Part shown: one piece after another, positions 13,481 through 20,725 of the stretch
How positions within the stretch are numbered: position 1 is the first letter of the stretch
Layout: the number at the start of each line of letters is the position of its first letter
From: Anaerolinea thermophila
GTDB taxonomy: Bacteria > Chloroflexota > Anaerolineae > Anaerolineales > Villigracilaceae
Direction: 5' to 3'
Assembly: GCA_020722305.1 (NCBI GenBank)
Contig: DYLB01000004.1
Coordinates: 1 to 24,607, forward strand
DNA length: 24,607 nt
Translations under genes and position numbers: made by a program
Notes under the pieces: model-generated
Seen by the model: only the letters and a program-made list of their open reading frames with translations
Told to the model about the DNA's origin: nothing
The model's database searches: none

Positions 13481-14422
13481 TCAGGGGGCGGCCCTTTCAC
13501 GGGGGACCAGGATCCAGCCGGTATAGACCTGGCAATCGGAATTCCAGCCGTTATATTCCCGTAGCGCATCGGCGGTTACCGACAAATTCCTGGCCAGCGC
13601 TTCCAGCGAAGCCGAAGCCCCGGCCACGTAATACGGCTCGAAAGCCGGCATATTGGCCAGGTCCGCGCTGCCAAGCGGGATCACGATCACCATGTCCACC
13701 CAGAGCGGCACCGGCAGGAAATAATTCGCAGCCTGGATCGCCTTCGTGGTCGTATCGAACCTGGTTTCCAACAGGTCCATGCTCTCCCCTTCAGAAACCT
13801 TGTGGATCACGAATTGATAACTCCCGGAGGCGATCGGCGCATCCAGGGGGACACCGCAAATCGTGACCGGGGTCGTTGCCTCGGTGGAGGCCGGGCTGGC
13901 GGTTTGGGACGGGTACGGCGTTTCGGAGGGCTGGATGACGATCAAAGCCGGCGTGGAGACGTCTGACGGGGTGGCCGCGGCCGGGGTAAAGGCGGGGGCA
14001 GTTGGGGAAGCCCCGCCAAAAATCGGCACGGCGGCCCGCACCTCGGACCACAGGCCTGCTGCCGTCGAAGAGACTTCTTCCCCGCTGAAAGCCATCCACG
14101 CGGCCGCGCCGAGGAGCAGCGCCAAAACCAAAAAGAGAGCGCCGAACCGGCGCGAACCTTTTTCAGGGGGGTATTTCAACCGGTAATCCGCAGGCAGCTT
14201 TACTTTTTCGCCTCCCACGAAGACCGGGCAGCGGACATAGTTCCCCGTAAGGCATTGCGTCCTTTGAAGTTCCAGACTGACCGGCGAAACCGTCTTGGAC
14301 AAATGGCAGCAATTCCACATGGAGGGGAAGGCGAACAAGGTCTCCCTGTCCTCGCGGGTTCCCAGGTATGGGCAAACCGCCATTTCCGCCGCAGGCTGCC
14401 GTTTAATCTGCGCTTCCTGCAT
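13481..14422 (-). CDS. CPYLG Cys-rich / transmembrane / LysM-like protein
   Basis: This 313-aa membrane protein has a cytoplasmic Cys-rich N-domain (CPYLG at 17-21, a WNCCH segment with Cys38/Cys39, CLTGNYVRC with Cys57 and Cys65), a span at about 91-112, a Ser/Thr/Pro linker (about 130-180) and two LysM-like segments (about 200-250 and 260-310). The Cys spacing suggests a metal or Fe-S site; I recall the CPYLG module from Chloroflexota membrane proteins, with no known function. LysM folds bind glycan polymers, so the outer part may hold peptidoglycan or the exported polysaccharide. ATG 14422 follows the kinase stop by two bases and has GGGG upstream; a TTG at 14428 is the alternative start. 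Confidence 0.8.
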   Translation of the reverse strand: MQEAQIKRQPAAEMAVCPYLGTREDRETLFAFPSMWNCCHLSKTVSPVSLELQRTQCLTGNYVRCPVFVGGEKVKLPADYRLKYPPEKGSRRFGALFLVLALLLGAAAWMAFSGEEVSSTAAGLWSEVRAAVPIFGGASPTAPAFTPAAATPSDVSTPALIVIQPSETPYPSQTASPASTEATTPVTICGVPLDAPIASGSYQFVIHKVSEGESMDLLETRFDTTTKAIQAANYFLPVPLWVDMVIVIPLGSADLANMPAFEPYYVAGASASLEALARNLSVTADALREYNGWNSDCQVYTGWILVPRERAAP

Positions 14423-14424
14423 GG

Positions 14425-16347
14425 TCAATCCCCGCCGGTCTCATCGGACGTTTCCGTTTCCTGTTTTTTCTCCCGTCTGAACAAGCGTGACGCCAGGGAA
14501 TTCCGTTGATGAGTATTCCCCGAAATATCCGGCGTTTCTTCGGAGTGATACCCGTTACCCGAATAGGGATTGTAGTAGTTGTAGGGCGAATAATACCGGT
14601 AGCCGCCATAATAATACGAGCGGTTGCGGGGGATGCGGTTGAGCACCACGCCGACGATCCGGCTGTTGGCCCGGGTGAACATTTCGAGGGTCGCGGCGGC
14701 GGTATCAGCGTGGGTATAGCCAGGCCGGATCACCAGCAGCACCGCGTCGGCTTTCCTGGCCAAAACCTGGGCGTCGGTGACCATCGAGGGCGGGGTATCA
14801 ATGACGACCACATCCGCAGTTTCGAGGAGGCTGCTCAGGATGCGTCCCATTTTTTCGGAACCCAGCAACTCGACCGGGTTTGGGGGTAGGCTCCCGCTGG
14901 GGATGATCGCCAGGTTCGGCAGTTGCGGCAGCGCCCGTCCCACAGCGCTCAGGTTCGCATTGCCCCGGAACAGGTCACTCAGCCCCAGCCGGTTGGGGAT
15001 GCCCGCCAGCCGGTGGATGCGCGGCCGCCGCAGGTCGGCATCCAGCAGCACCACCTTCTTGCCGCTCTGGGCGATGATCACGGCCAGGTTGGCCGCGATG
15101 GTCGTCTTGCCTTCCGCCGGGGAGGGGCTGGTAACGATGATGGTCTTGATCGGCCTGTCCACGCCGGCGTATTCCAGGTTGGTTCGCAGCGAGCGGAAGG
15201 CCTCTGAGACGGGCGAGCGGGGCTGCTGGGTCACGTAGACCTGGTCAGCGGTTTTGCCCTTGATCTTCAACTGAGCAATGTAGCCGATGACCGGCACCCC
15301 CAGCACCCGCTCGATATCGGTCGGGGTTTTCAAGGTGTCGTCCAGGTACTCGACCAGGAAGGCGATCCCGGCCGCGAGCATCAGCCCGACCGCGCCGGCC
15401 AGGGCTGTGGTTTGTAAAGGTTTGGGCCGGATCGGGTCTTCGGAGACGACGGCCGGTTCGGTCTGGATCACCGTAGGGGTACTTTGGGCACGCGCCAGCC
15501 GCACGGTTTCAAGGTTGTTGAGCAAATTGAGATAGATCTGCTGGTACAGGTTGAGGGTGGTCTGCAACTGGGTCAGCCGGGAGGGGGTGTCATTCGCGCT
15601 ATCAACCGGCCTGCCCAGGACGACCAGGTTGGTATAGATCTGCTGGTAAAGGTCCAGGATGGGCTGGAGCTGGTCGAGGCTGTCCTGCTTTTCGGTCAGT
15701 TCCGCGCTTTCTTCCGCCGTCAGGGTCCGTTTCTTGGACAATTCCTCAATCCGGGTTTCCAATCCCGAAATCTGGGCCTGGAGTTCCCCGATCTGGCCCT
15801 GGACCTTGGTCACCTGGTCCTGGACTGTGGTTGTGGAAATATTGTCGATCTGGTTCTGCAAATTCGTGATCTGGCCCTGCACGGTCTCGATGTTCTTCTT
15901 CAAGTTTTCTTCCGAGGTGGCATAACGCACGGCCTGCATACTCTCGTTCTGGTTGATCAGGGCGGTGACCAGAACGTTGGCGATATCTGCGGCGTGGTCG
16001 GGGTTGCTGTCTTCGACGAAGAGTTGGATGAATTGCGAGTCATCAGACTGTTGGGCGCGCACCTGCTCGGCCAATACCGGGTAGCCCAGCTCCGCCGAGG
16101 CTGCGTCGAGCACCGGCCTGGAGGTCAGCAATTGGACGTAGGTCTTGGCCAGTTGCTGGCTTTCGAGATAAGAGTTGTAGTCATAGCCGGTTTGCACCGG
16201 GCGCAGCAGCACGAAGCGGGTGGTGGACTGGTAGATTGGCGTCTGCCAGGTGGTGAAATAGAATCCGCCCCCGGCTCCGAGGATCAGCCCCAGGATCAAC
16301 AGCCAGGCCCAGCGGCGGGCAATGGATAGGTATTGTCTGATTTCCAT
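14425..16347 (-). CDS. Polysaccharide co-polymerase / BY-type tyrosine kinase (Wzz-Wzc fusion)
   Basis: This 640-aa inner-membrane protein controls export and chain length of extracellular polysaccharide. The N-terminal Wzz domain has a first span at about 13-31, a long coiled-coil periplasmic region (about 140-290, Gln/Leu-rich), and a second span around 312-332. The cytoplasmic kinase has Walker A PSPAEGKTTI (409-418), Walker A' VVLLDADLRRP (432-442) and Walker B VVVIDTPP (513-520). A Tyr-rich cluster (577-600, about ten Tyr) is the expected autophosphorylation tail. Start ATG 16347 has AGGAG five bases upstream; a longer start at 16398 lacks one. First gene of the minus-strand operon. No glycosyltransferases or polymerase are in the window, so the polysaccharide locus is split or elsewhere. 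Confidence 0.93.
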   Translation of the reverse strand: MEIRQYLSIARRWAWLLILGLILGAGGGFYFTTWQTPIYQSTTRFVLLRPVQTGYDYNSYLESQQLAKTYVQLLTSRPVLDAASAELGYPVLAEQVRAQQSDDSQFIQLFVEDSNPDHAADIANVLVTALINQNESMQAVRYATSEENLKKNIETVQGQITNLQNQIDNISTTTVQDQVTKVQGQIGELQAQISGLETRIEELSKKRTLTAEESAELTEKQDSLDQLQPILDLYQQIYTNLVVLGRPVDSANDTPSRLTQLQTTLNLYQQIYLNLLNNLETVRLARAQSTPTVIQTEPAVVSEDPIRPKPLQTTALAGAVGLMLAAGIAFLVEYLDDTLKTPTDIERVLGVPVIGYIAQLKIKGKTADQVYVTQQPRSPVSEAFRSLRTNLEYAGVDRPIKTIIVTSPSPAEGKTTIAANLAVIIAQSGKKVVLLDADLRRPRIHRLAGIPNRLGLSDLFRGNANLSAVGRALPQLPNLAIIPSGSLPPNPVELLGSEKMGRILSSLLETADVVVIDTPPSMVTDAQVLARKADAVLLVIRPGYTHADTAAATLEMFTRANSRIVGVVLNRIPRNRSYYYGGYRYYSPYNYYNPYSGNGYHSEETPDISGNTHQRNSLASRLFRREKKQETETSDETGGD

Positions 16348-16642
16348 CAATTCTCCTACGGTGTCTTGCGCGAGATGAATGTTCGATGAAAAGCCCAATG
16401 ATTGGGATAATGATTCATTTCAGTTACTGGACAGGGGACCGGGAGGAACAACCATTAAAGTGCCGCCACTTCCTCGAACCGGTGAGACAGGGCCATTATA
16501 CCCGCTCGAAAGGAGCTTATGTCATTGCGAGGAACGAAGCAATCCCCCGGTCTCAAAAGGAGACTGGTCCGCTGTGGTCTCGGCACGCGCCACTACTCGA
16601 CCATCGCTTGCACATCGTTCCTCGCGCCTCTTCCTGTAGAGG
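16348..16642. other. Non-coding gap between lasso cluster and envelope operon
   Basis: No gene is supported. The gap contains an 11-bp inverted repeat (16527-16537 and 16615-16625) with the bacterial CATTGCGAGGAACGAAGCAATC repeat word. The promoter of the envelope operon is expected here, but no strong -35/-10 pair was evident. No clear terminator for the lasso cluster was found, so read-through into the kinase gene is possible. Confidence 0.5.
16527..16625. repeat. Inverted repeat, 11-bp ends, 99 bp overall
   Basis: GCGAGGAACGA (16527-16537) and TCGTTCCTCGC (16615-16625) are perfect complements around a 77-bp centre. The left end lies in the sequence CATTGCGAGGAACGAAGCAATC, known to me as a widespread bacterial intergenic repeat. 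It could be a MITE-like remnant or a pair of REP-type elements. Confidence 0.65.
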
Positions 16643-17134
16643 CTACCGAGGGAGCGCCACTCTCGAATTGAGAATGGCCGGTTCGAAAACGGCAAACCTG
16701 TCTGACACGTCCGCAGGTTCGCCGACAGCCCGCCCTTCGACTTCGACCCAGGCGTGGGCGTGGAAGCCACTGGCGGACCAGTCTGCCCCGATCCGCAGCC
16801 GGGAGGAGATGCCGCGCCGCTCCAACAGTCGGCGCAAGGCCAGGGCGCGGACGAGACAGGTCATCGGCAGGATATGGCCCCGGGCGGCCAGGCCCAGCAA
16901 TCGTCCGGTGCGCTGCGCCCTGGACAAGTGATCGGGCGGCGGACCGGCCTCATCCGGCAGGGAATCCGCCGGGGCGGAGGGGGCCTCGATCCTGATCCAG
17001 CGCAAAACCAGACGGAAGCCCAGGAGCGCCCACCAGGCCTCGGCCAGGACGAGCCAGTCGGCCAGGGGAAGTTGCCGGGCGATCCGCAGCTTACGCTTGA
17101 GCGATTTCAAGGAGGCCGTTTTCCAGGAGGGCAT
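16643..17134 (-). CDS. Lasso-peptide leader peptidase B2 (transglutaminase-like)
   Basis: This protein of about 160 aa belongs to the transglutaminase-like superfamily that removes the leader from lasso precursors with help from B1. The presumed catalytic Cys is in MTCLVRALALRRLLERRGI, His in FHAHAWVEVEG and Asp in EPADVSDRF, spaced as in McjB/B2 enzymes. A hydrophobic N-terminal helix (WLVLAEAWWALLGFRLVLRW) is typical. The start is uncertain: ATG 17134 is listed; TTG 17110 gives MKSLKRKLRIARQ, closer to the family start. Neither has a good ribosome site. The frame overlaps the B1 stop by 20-44 bp, so coupled translation is likely. Last gene of the lasso cluster. Confidence 0.88.
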   Translation of the reverse strand: MPSWKTASLKSLKRKLRIARQLPLADWLVLAEAWWALLGFRLVLRWIRIEAPSAPADSLPDEAGPPPDHLSRAQRTGRLLGLAARGHILPMTCLVRALALRRLLERRGISSRLRIGADWSASGFHAHAWVEVEGRAVGEPADVSDRFAVFEPAILNSRVALPR

Positions 17135-17372
17135 CGAGGAGTTCCAGTAAATCCTGCTCCAATTGGGCCGGGGCAACTTCATACTCGTCCAAAAGCGTGC
17201 GATGGATGGTTGCCAGCGGATGGCCGTCTCCGAGCAGCTCCCAGAAACGGCCCCCAACGTCTTCCAGGGCAAAGTAAGTGTTGGTGCGGGTGTCGAGCAA
17301 GACGCTCCCATCCTCCAGGCTGGTAAAGTAAACGTGGGCGGGGATGCGCACGGCGGTATCGAGGCTCAACAT
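17091..17372 (-). CDS. Lasso-peptide leader-binding protein B1 (PqqD-like RRE)
   Basis: This 93-aa PqqD-fold protein is a RiPP recognition element. The family pattern is present: a first beta strand (VRIPAHVYFTS), a wing with DGSVLLDTRTNTYFALEDVG, the helix GRFWELL, then DEYEVAPAQLEQDLLELLDALLENGLLE. It should bind the leader of the precursor at its YxxPxL motif and hand it to the B2 peptidase. The start ATG 17372 is supported by GGAGG four bases upstream; the longer open frame up to 17609 is an extension without homology. It overlaps the kinase stop by 7 bp and the B2 start by 20-44 bp. Confidence 0.92.
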   Translation of the reverse strand: MLSLDTAVRIPAHVYFTSLEDGSVLLDTRTNTYFALEDVGGRFWELLGDGHPLATIHRTLLDEYEVAPAQLEQDLLELLDALLENGLLEIAQA

Positions 17373-18136
17373 GGGCCCTCCAACAGGGTTGCGATTTCGG
17401 GCAGCGCTTCTTGACAATGGGGATAGGCCAGCCGGTAGACCGGGATTTGCCCGGCAACGGCGGCGCAGAAGGCCAGGTGCCTGGCGAGCGTGGCCGGACC
17501 GAAGAGCCGGGTCCCGGCGGTGTGGCTGATCAGCAGCCGGACGGCCTGTCCCGGGGGGAGCAATTGCAGGCCGGGAGTGGCATCCACTTCGACGTTCTCC
17601 AAGACACAAATCCGGTCCAGCGGGAGCTGCTCCGGCAGGGTCAGGCCGGGCTGCTCGCCCGCCGGCAATTTCAACTGCGGGAAGCGCGGCCAGACCCGCA
17701 CCCCCTCGGGTTCGAGGGTGGCCGGCAGGATGTCGTCCGCGACCCGCTGCCAGCCTGAATCCCCCAGATACGCGGCCAGGGTGGATTTGCCCCGGCCCGA
17801 CTCGCCCAGGAAGACGGTTGTCTGCCCGTGCAACCGGGCGGCGCTGGCGTGCAGGCTCCAGGTGCCGCGCAGGGCCAGGGCCAGCACCAGCGCCGGGCCG
17901 AGCAGGATTTCGCGGTCCAAAGCGGATAGAGGGGATCGGTCATCGCCCACCCGCCGGATCGTCTCACCATCAGGCCCAATGTAGAAATCGCTGCCGCCGG
18001 AGACTTTGAGGAGGAGGCCGGGAGGCGCAGACCAGGTTTCGACCTGGCGGGTTGTCTCGCCAATCCAGCCGGTTGTGCGGCGAGAGATGTTGCCTGTTTC
18101 AGGATATGGCGGAGAAAAATCCAGCCTGGAATCCAT
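17366..18136 (-). CDS. HPr-kinase-like lasso-peptide kinase
   Basis: This 256-aa protein is related to the C-terminal domain of HPr(Ser) kinase/phosphorylase. It shows Walker A GESGRGKST (111-119) after TVFL, the LHAS segment (95-98) and VADDILPA with Asp134/Asp135. It lacks the N-terminal domain and other partners of true HprK. In lasso clusters (e.g. paeninodin) such kinases phosphorylate the side chain of the C-terminal Ser of the precursor. Here the precursor ends RTP, without C-terminal Ser, so the target residue must differ (several Ser/Thr/Tyr in the tail) or the kinase acts otherwise. Start ATG 18136 follows the precursor stop by 47 bp; ribosome site weak. Confidence 0.88.
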   Translation of the reverse strand: MDSRLDFSPPYPETGNISRRTTGWIGETTRQVETWSAPPGLLLKVSGGSDFYIGPDGETIRRVGDDRSPLSALDREILLGPALVLALALRGTWSLHASAARLHGQTTVFLGESGRGKSTLAAYLGDSGWQRVADDILPATLEPEGVRVWPRFPQLKLPAGEQPGLTLPEQLPLDRICVLENVEVDATPGLQLLPPGQAVRLLISHTAGTRLFGPATLARHLAFCAAVAGQIPVYRLAYPHCQEALPEIATLLEGPC

Positions 18137-18183
18137 CTGGCAATTGCCTGATCCTGATTGATCGTGTGGCCTGAGCCGCCGGG

Positions 18184-18414
18184 CTAGGGAGTCCTGTACG
18201 GGTCATAAAACCCGCCCGGCTGGGACAGGCCCACTATCGGCGCTCGGGTAGTCGAGGAGCCCGAATCGCCCACGCCCGGTGAACCGCCCAGGGTCAGCGT
18301 GCGCAAGTCTCCCAGTAGCTCAAGCCGGGGTTTGCGGTACGGTTTACGGCGTCTGGTCTTTCCATCTCCAGCAACCTTTTTGGCTCCAGATGTTTGGATT
18401 CGATCGGCGGACAT
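18184..18414 (-). CDS. Lasso-peptide precursor, 76 aa
   Basis: The ATG at 18414 has GGAG five bases upstream, and the frame ends TAG at 18184. The leader is residues 1-42: a basic stretch, then YRKPRLELLG (26-35), the YxxPxLxxxG motif read by PqqD-like proteins, and TLTL with Thr at -2 of the cleavage. The predicted core (43-76, 34 aa) begins GGSPGVGDSGSS: Gly1 and Asp8 would form an 8-residue macrolactam. The tail (26 residues) is long for a lasso peptide and ends FYDPYRTP, with bulky Phe27, Tyr28, Tyr31 and Arg32 as possible plugs. If cleavage is one residue later the ring would be 7. Residues 1-40 are encoded over the end of the cyclase gene. Longer in-frame starts (to 18528) lie deeper in the cyclase and are rejected. 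Confidence 0.85.
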   Translation of the reverse strand: MSADRIQTSGAKKVAGDGKTRRRKPYRKPRLELLGDLRTLTLGGSPGVGDSGSSTTRAPIVGLSQPGGFYDPYRTP

Positions 18415-20264
18415 CTTGACTCCATGAACAAGGATGTGATTGCCTGATGCCATGCGGCAAAAGAGACGCACAGCCAGGGCACGAGCGCATCCGGCCCGTC
18501 CGTTTCGGGCGTAACCGGGATATTCCAATGATCGTCAAGCCAATCGGCGCTGACGAAATGACACCAAACGGCGCCATGATCCTTGAACCTTGCCTGTAAA
18601 ATGTGCTTTTCCCGTTCGATGCCGCGTCGGAATAAAGACAATAAAGGCGTGGGCTGCTGGCGGACACGAATATTCTCTGGGAGGATACTACGCAAGGCCA
18701 CCCGCAGGATGTATTTGTAATAGCCGCGATTATAAAGCTGGTGAGCAGGAAGCGCCAACACGAATTCGACCAACCGCCGGTCCCGGTAGGGATGACGCAG
18801 GTCGAGGGCGTGGCGGCTGGCATTGAAAATTTCCTCCGTGCAACTGTTCGCCGCCTCCCTGCCCAGAATATTTCGTTTTAGCTCGAAAGCGGGATCGAGG
18901 TCAGGTGCGGCCCCGGACAGGTAACCGGCCGCGCGGGACGTCAACCACGCCGGGGCCTGGCCCTTGCGCCGGAAACGCCTCCCGCCGGGAATTTTGTTGA
19001 CCAAACGCCTGGCAATGCGCCGGACATAGCCCGCTTCCAAAGTCCTTCCCAGGCCGGCGTAACGGAAGTGGCGTTTCAGTTCGCGGCCGGCTTCCCGGAA
19101 TCGTTTTTCTTCGAGCAAGGCAGACAGCCAGTCTGCCTCGCCGCTGTAGAGTTCATCGCCAAAGGCGCCGGTAAGCAGGACGCGCAGCCCTTCCTGATTT
19201 GCCCGGCGGTAGGCGCGCTCCTTCAACAAACGGTAGGGATTCCCCTCAGGCTGGTTCGGGTTTCGCGGCCAGTCCTCCCAATCTTTGAGAGGCCAGGCAT
19301 CATCACAGGGTATCTGGATCGAGCGCAGGTTGTATTTCTCTTTGACCGAATTGATGTAAACCCGTTCATCGCAGTCCGCCAATTCGTCGAACACATACGA
19401 AATCGTGGTCAATTGCTGCGGGGCGATCATGCGGGCAGCGAGGGAGGCGACCGAGGTCGAATCCAGGCCGCCGCTCATCAGCACGCCGACCGGGGTGGTA
19501 GCGCGCATCCGGCAGCGGACGCTCTCTTCGAGCAGGGCGCGGAAGTGTTCGGCGTATTCTTCGTCTGTTTTGTAGCGGATCTTTTTCGCCGGGTCGGGCT
19601 GCCAGTAGCGCCATTTGCGTTCGCCGGAAGCATTGACGATCATCACGTGGGCCGGGAGTAGTTCGAAAACGCCCTCGAACAGGGTTTGGCCGTCCTCGGT
19701 GGCCTTGAGCGCAAAATAATGAGCCACCGCCCGTTCGTTGATCTCGGGTTTCAGCCCGTCCGCCCCGGCAACGGCCCAGGGTTCTGAAGCGGCCACCAGC
19801 CTGGCCCCGCGCAAAGCATAAAACAGGGTGCGGTCGCCTAACTGATCCCTGGCGCAGACCAGACGGTCCTTTTGCTCGTCAAGGATGGCCAGCCCAAACT
19901 CGCCGACGAAACGCTCGAAACAATGTTCTCCCCAGCGGGCGTAGGCGTGCAGGACCAGGGCGGCATCCGAGATGTGTTTCCCTTGTTCGGGATCGAGGCC
20001 GAGATGGGCGAACAGCTCGGGGCGGTTATCCAGGCGGCCATCGAAGACGATCCTGAACGGCATCCCGGACAACTGCAAGGGCTGTCTTTCCCCCACATCC
20101 TCCGGGACGGTCCAAAAATGCCAATGGCCCAGGGCGGCGTGACCGGATACGAACGCGTCGCGCCCGTCGGGGCCGCGATGCGAAAGCCGGTCCATGACGC
20201 GCTCCAATACCCCGGGGTCAACCGGGGTATTGGAGTAGTCGTAGACAACTGCAATGCCGCTCAA
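18294..20264 (-). CDS. Lasso cyclase (asparagine-synthetase-like, C protein)
   Basis: This 656-aa protein has an N-terminal glutaminase-like domain (about 1-200) and a C-terminal ATP-PPase domain with SGGLDST (264-270). It is expected to adenylate the core Asp8 side chain and close the ring with Gly1. The N-terminus is MSGI: the Cys2 nucleophile of real asparagine synthetases is Ser, as in many lasso cyclases that do not use glutamine. The start codon is TTG (20264), with only a weak GGAT site. A 14-bp hairpin lies in codons 10-21. The last 40 codons overlap the precursor in another frame; this tail is Arg/Pro-rich and may be frame-sharing rather than functional. First gene of the cluster. 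Confidence 0.92.
   Translation of the reverse strand: MSGIAVVYDYSNTPVDPGVLERVMDRLSHRGPDGRDAFVSGHAALGHWHFWTVPEDVGERQPLQLSGMPFRIVFDGRLDNRPELFAHLGLDPEQGKHISDAALVLHAYARWGEHCFERFVGEFGLAILDEQKDRLVCARDQLGDRTLFYALRGARLVAASEPWAVAGADGLKPEINERAVAHYFALKATEDGQTLFEGVFELLPAHVMIVNASGERKWRYWQPDPAKKIRYKTDEEYAEHFRALLEESVRCRMRATTPVGVLMSGGLDSTSVASLAARMIAPQQLTTISYVFDELADCDERVYINSVKEKYNLRSIQIPCDDAWPLKDWEDWPRNPNQPEGNPYRLLKERAYRRANQEGLRVLLTGAFGDELYSGEADWLSALLEEKRFREAGRELKRHFRYAGLGRTLEAGYVRRIARRLVNKIPGGRRFRRKGQAPAWLTSRAAGYLSGAAPDLDPAFELKRNILGREAANSCTEEIFNASRHALDLRHPYRDRRLVEFVLALPAHQLYNRGYYKYILRVALRSILPENIRVRQQPTPLLSLFRRGIEREKHILQARFKDHGAVWCHFVSADWLDDHWNIPVTPETDGPDALVPWLCVSFAAWHQAITSLFMESRCPPIESKHLEPKRLLEMERPDAVNRTANPGLSYWETCAR
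20202..20235 (-). repeat. 14-bp perfect hairpin in the start region of the cyclase gene
   Basis: Arms CTCCAATACCCCGG and CCGGGGTATTGGAG surround 6 bases, beginning 29 nt after the TTG start. It encodes part of YSNTPVDPGVLE. No T-tract follows, so a regulatory RNA structure, an mRNA-stability element or an inserted palindrome are the options. Confidence 0.8.
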
Positions 20265-20278
20265 AAATTATCCAATGT

Positions 20279-20288
20279 CAAGCCAACA
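20279..20288. repeat. 10-bp direct repeat CAAGCCAACA, left copy
   Basis: The same 10-mer stands at 22490-22499. The pair brackets the AT-rich restriction-modification segment and may be a target-site duplication or a recombination footprint; 10 bp is short enough for chance to matter. Confidence 0.5.
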
Positions 20289-20399
20289 GCGAGGATTTGG
20301 GGCAAAGGTGTGGCCTGGCAGATAAAAGCCGAAGGCAGAAAACGCCGAAAGGCAGCGCAGCCTGCCCTTGTCCGCTTCATATAATTTTGGCTTGCGCAA

Positions 20400-20428
20400 T
20401 TGACTTTATCCTAACCTCGGCGTAAAAT
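20400..20428 (+). promoter_or_regulatory. Sigma70-type promoter of the Phd-like/methyltransferase genes
   Basis: -35 TTGACT (20400-20405), 17-bp spacer, -10 TAAAAT (20423-20428). The leader of about 40 bases contains a CTAATA direct repeat (20449-20454 and 20458-20463) just before the AGAAGG ribosome site, a possible operator for the Phd-like protein. Confidence 0.75.
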
Positions 20429-20473
20429 AGCTAACACATCCAAAATAACTAATATCGCTAATAAGAAGGTAAC

Positions 20474-20716
20474 ATGTCAACAAAAACCATATCATCAACA
20501 GATGCCCAAAATCATTTTGGAAGAATTCTCGATGATGTAATCCAAAACAATACCAGATATATCCTTAAACGACGCTCATCACCTAAAGCAATTGTGTTAA
20601 GCCTGTCTGATTTTCAGAGTCTTATCCATAATCATGATGACCAAATAAAGCTAACCCGGCTGATTAGAGAAATGAGTCCTTCTTACGAGCTTGGCGAAAC
20701 TATAGCAAAGGAGTGA
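20474..20716 (+). CDS. Phd/YefM-family antitoxin-like DNA-binding protein
   Basis: This 80-aa protein matches Phd/YefM: the N-terminal fold includes ISSTDAQNHFGRILDDVI, KRRSSPKAIVLSLSDFQSL, and an acidic-to-helical C-terminus ending GETIAKE. These proteins bind operator DNA as dimers and neutralise a toxin through the C-terminus. No toxin ORF follows; the next gene is a DNA methyltransferase 9 bp on. A likely role here is transcriptional control of the R-M genes, in place of a C protein (inference). The codon use is AT-rich, unlike the flanking genes. Start ATG has AGAAGG five bases upstream. Chance of being a lone antitoxin remnant remains. Confidence 0.85.
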   Translation: MSTKTISSTDAQNHFGRILDDVIQNNTRYILKRRSSPKAIVLSLSDFQSLIHNHDDQIKLTRLIREMSPSYELGETIAKE

Positions 20717-20725
20717 TGGCTTCCC

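Noticed and set aside
15484..16329. 281-codon plus-strand frame opposite the Wzz/BY-kinase
   Set aside because: Antisense shadow of the coiled-coil coding region; repetitive Leu/Gly/Gln composition and no family match.
17366..18136. True HPr kinase/phosphorylase of carbon catabolite control
   Set aside because: Too short, lacks the N-terminal domain, and sits between the lasso precursor and PqqD-like genes.
18415..18528. Longer precursor starting at 18528
   Set aside because: The extra 38 residues lie over well-conserved cyclase coding sequence and have no ribosome site; ATG 18414 has GGAG at 5-base spacing.
18294..20264. Metabolic asparagine synthetase
   Set aside because: Cys2 is replaced by Ser, and the gene is embedded with precursor, RRE, kinase and B2 peptidase.
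20474..20716. Classical toxin-antitoxin pair
   Set aside because: No toxin-like ORF (Doc, YoeB, PIN) on either side; the adjacent gene is a DNA methyltransferase.
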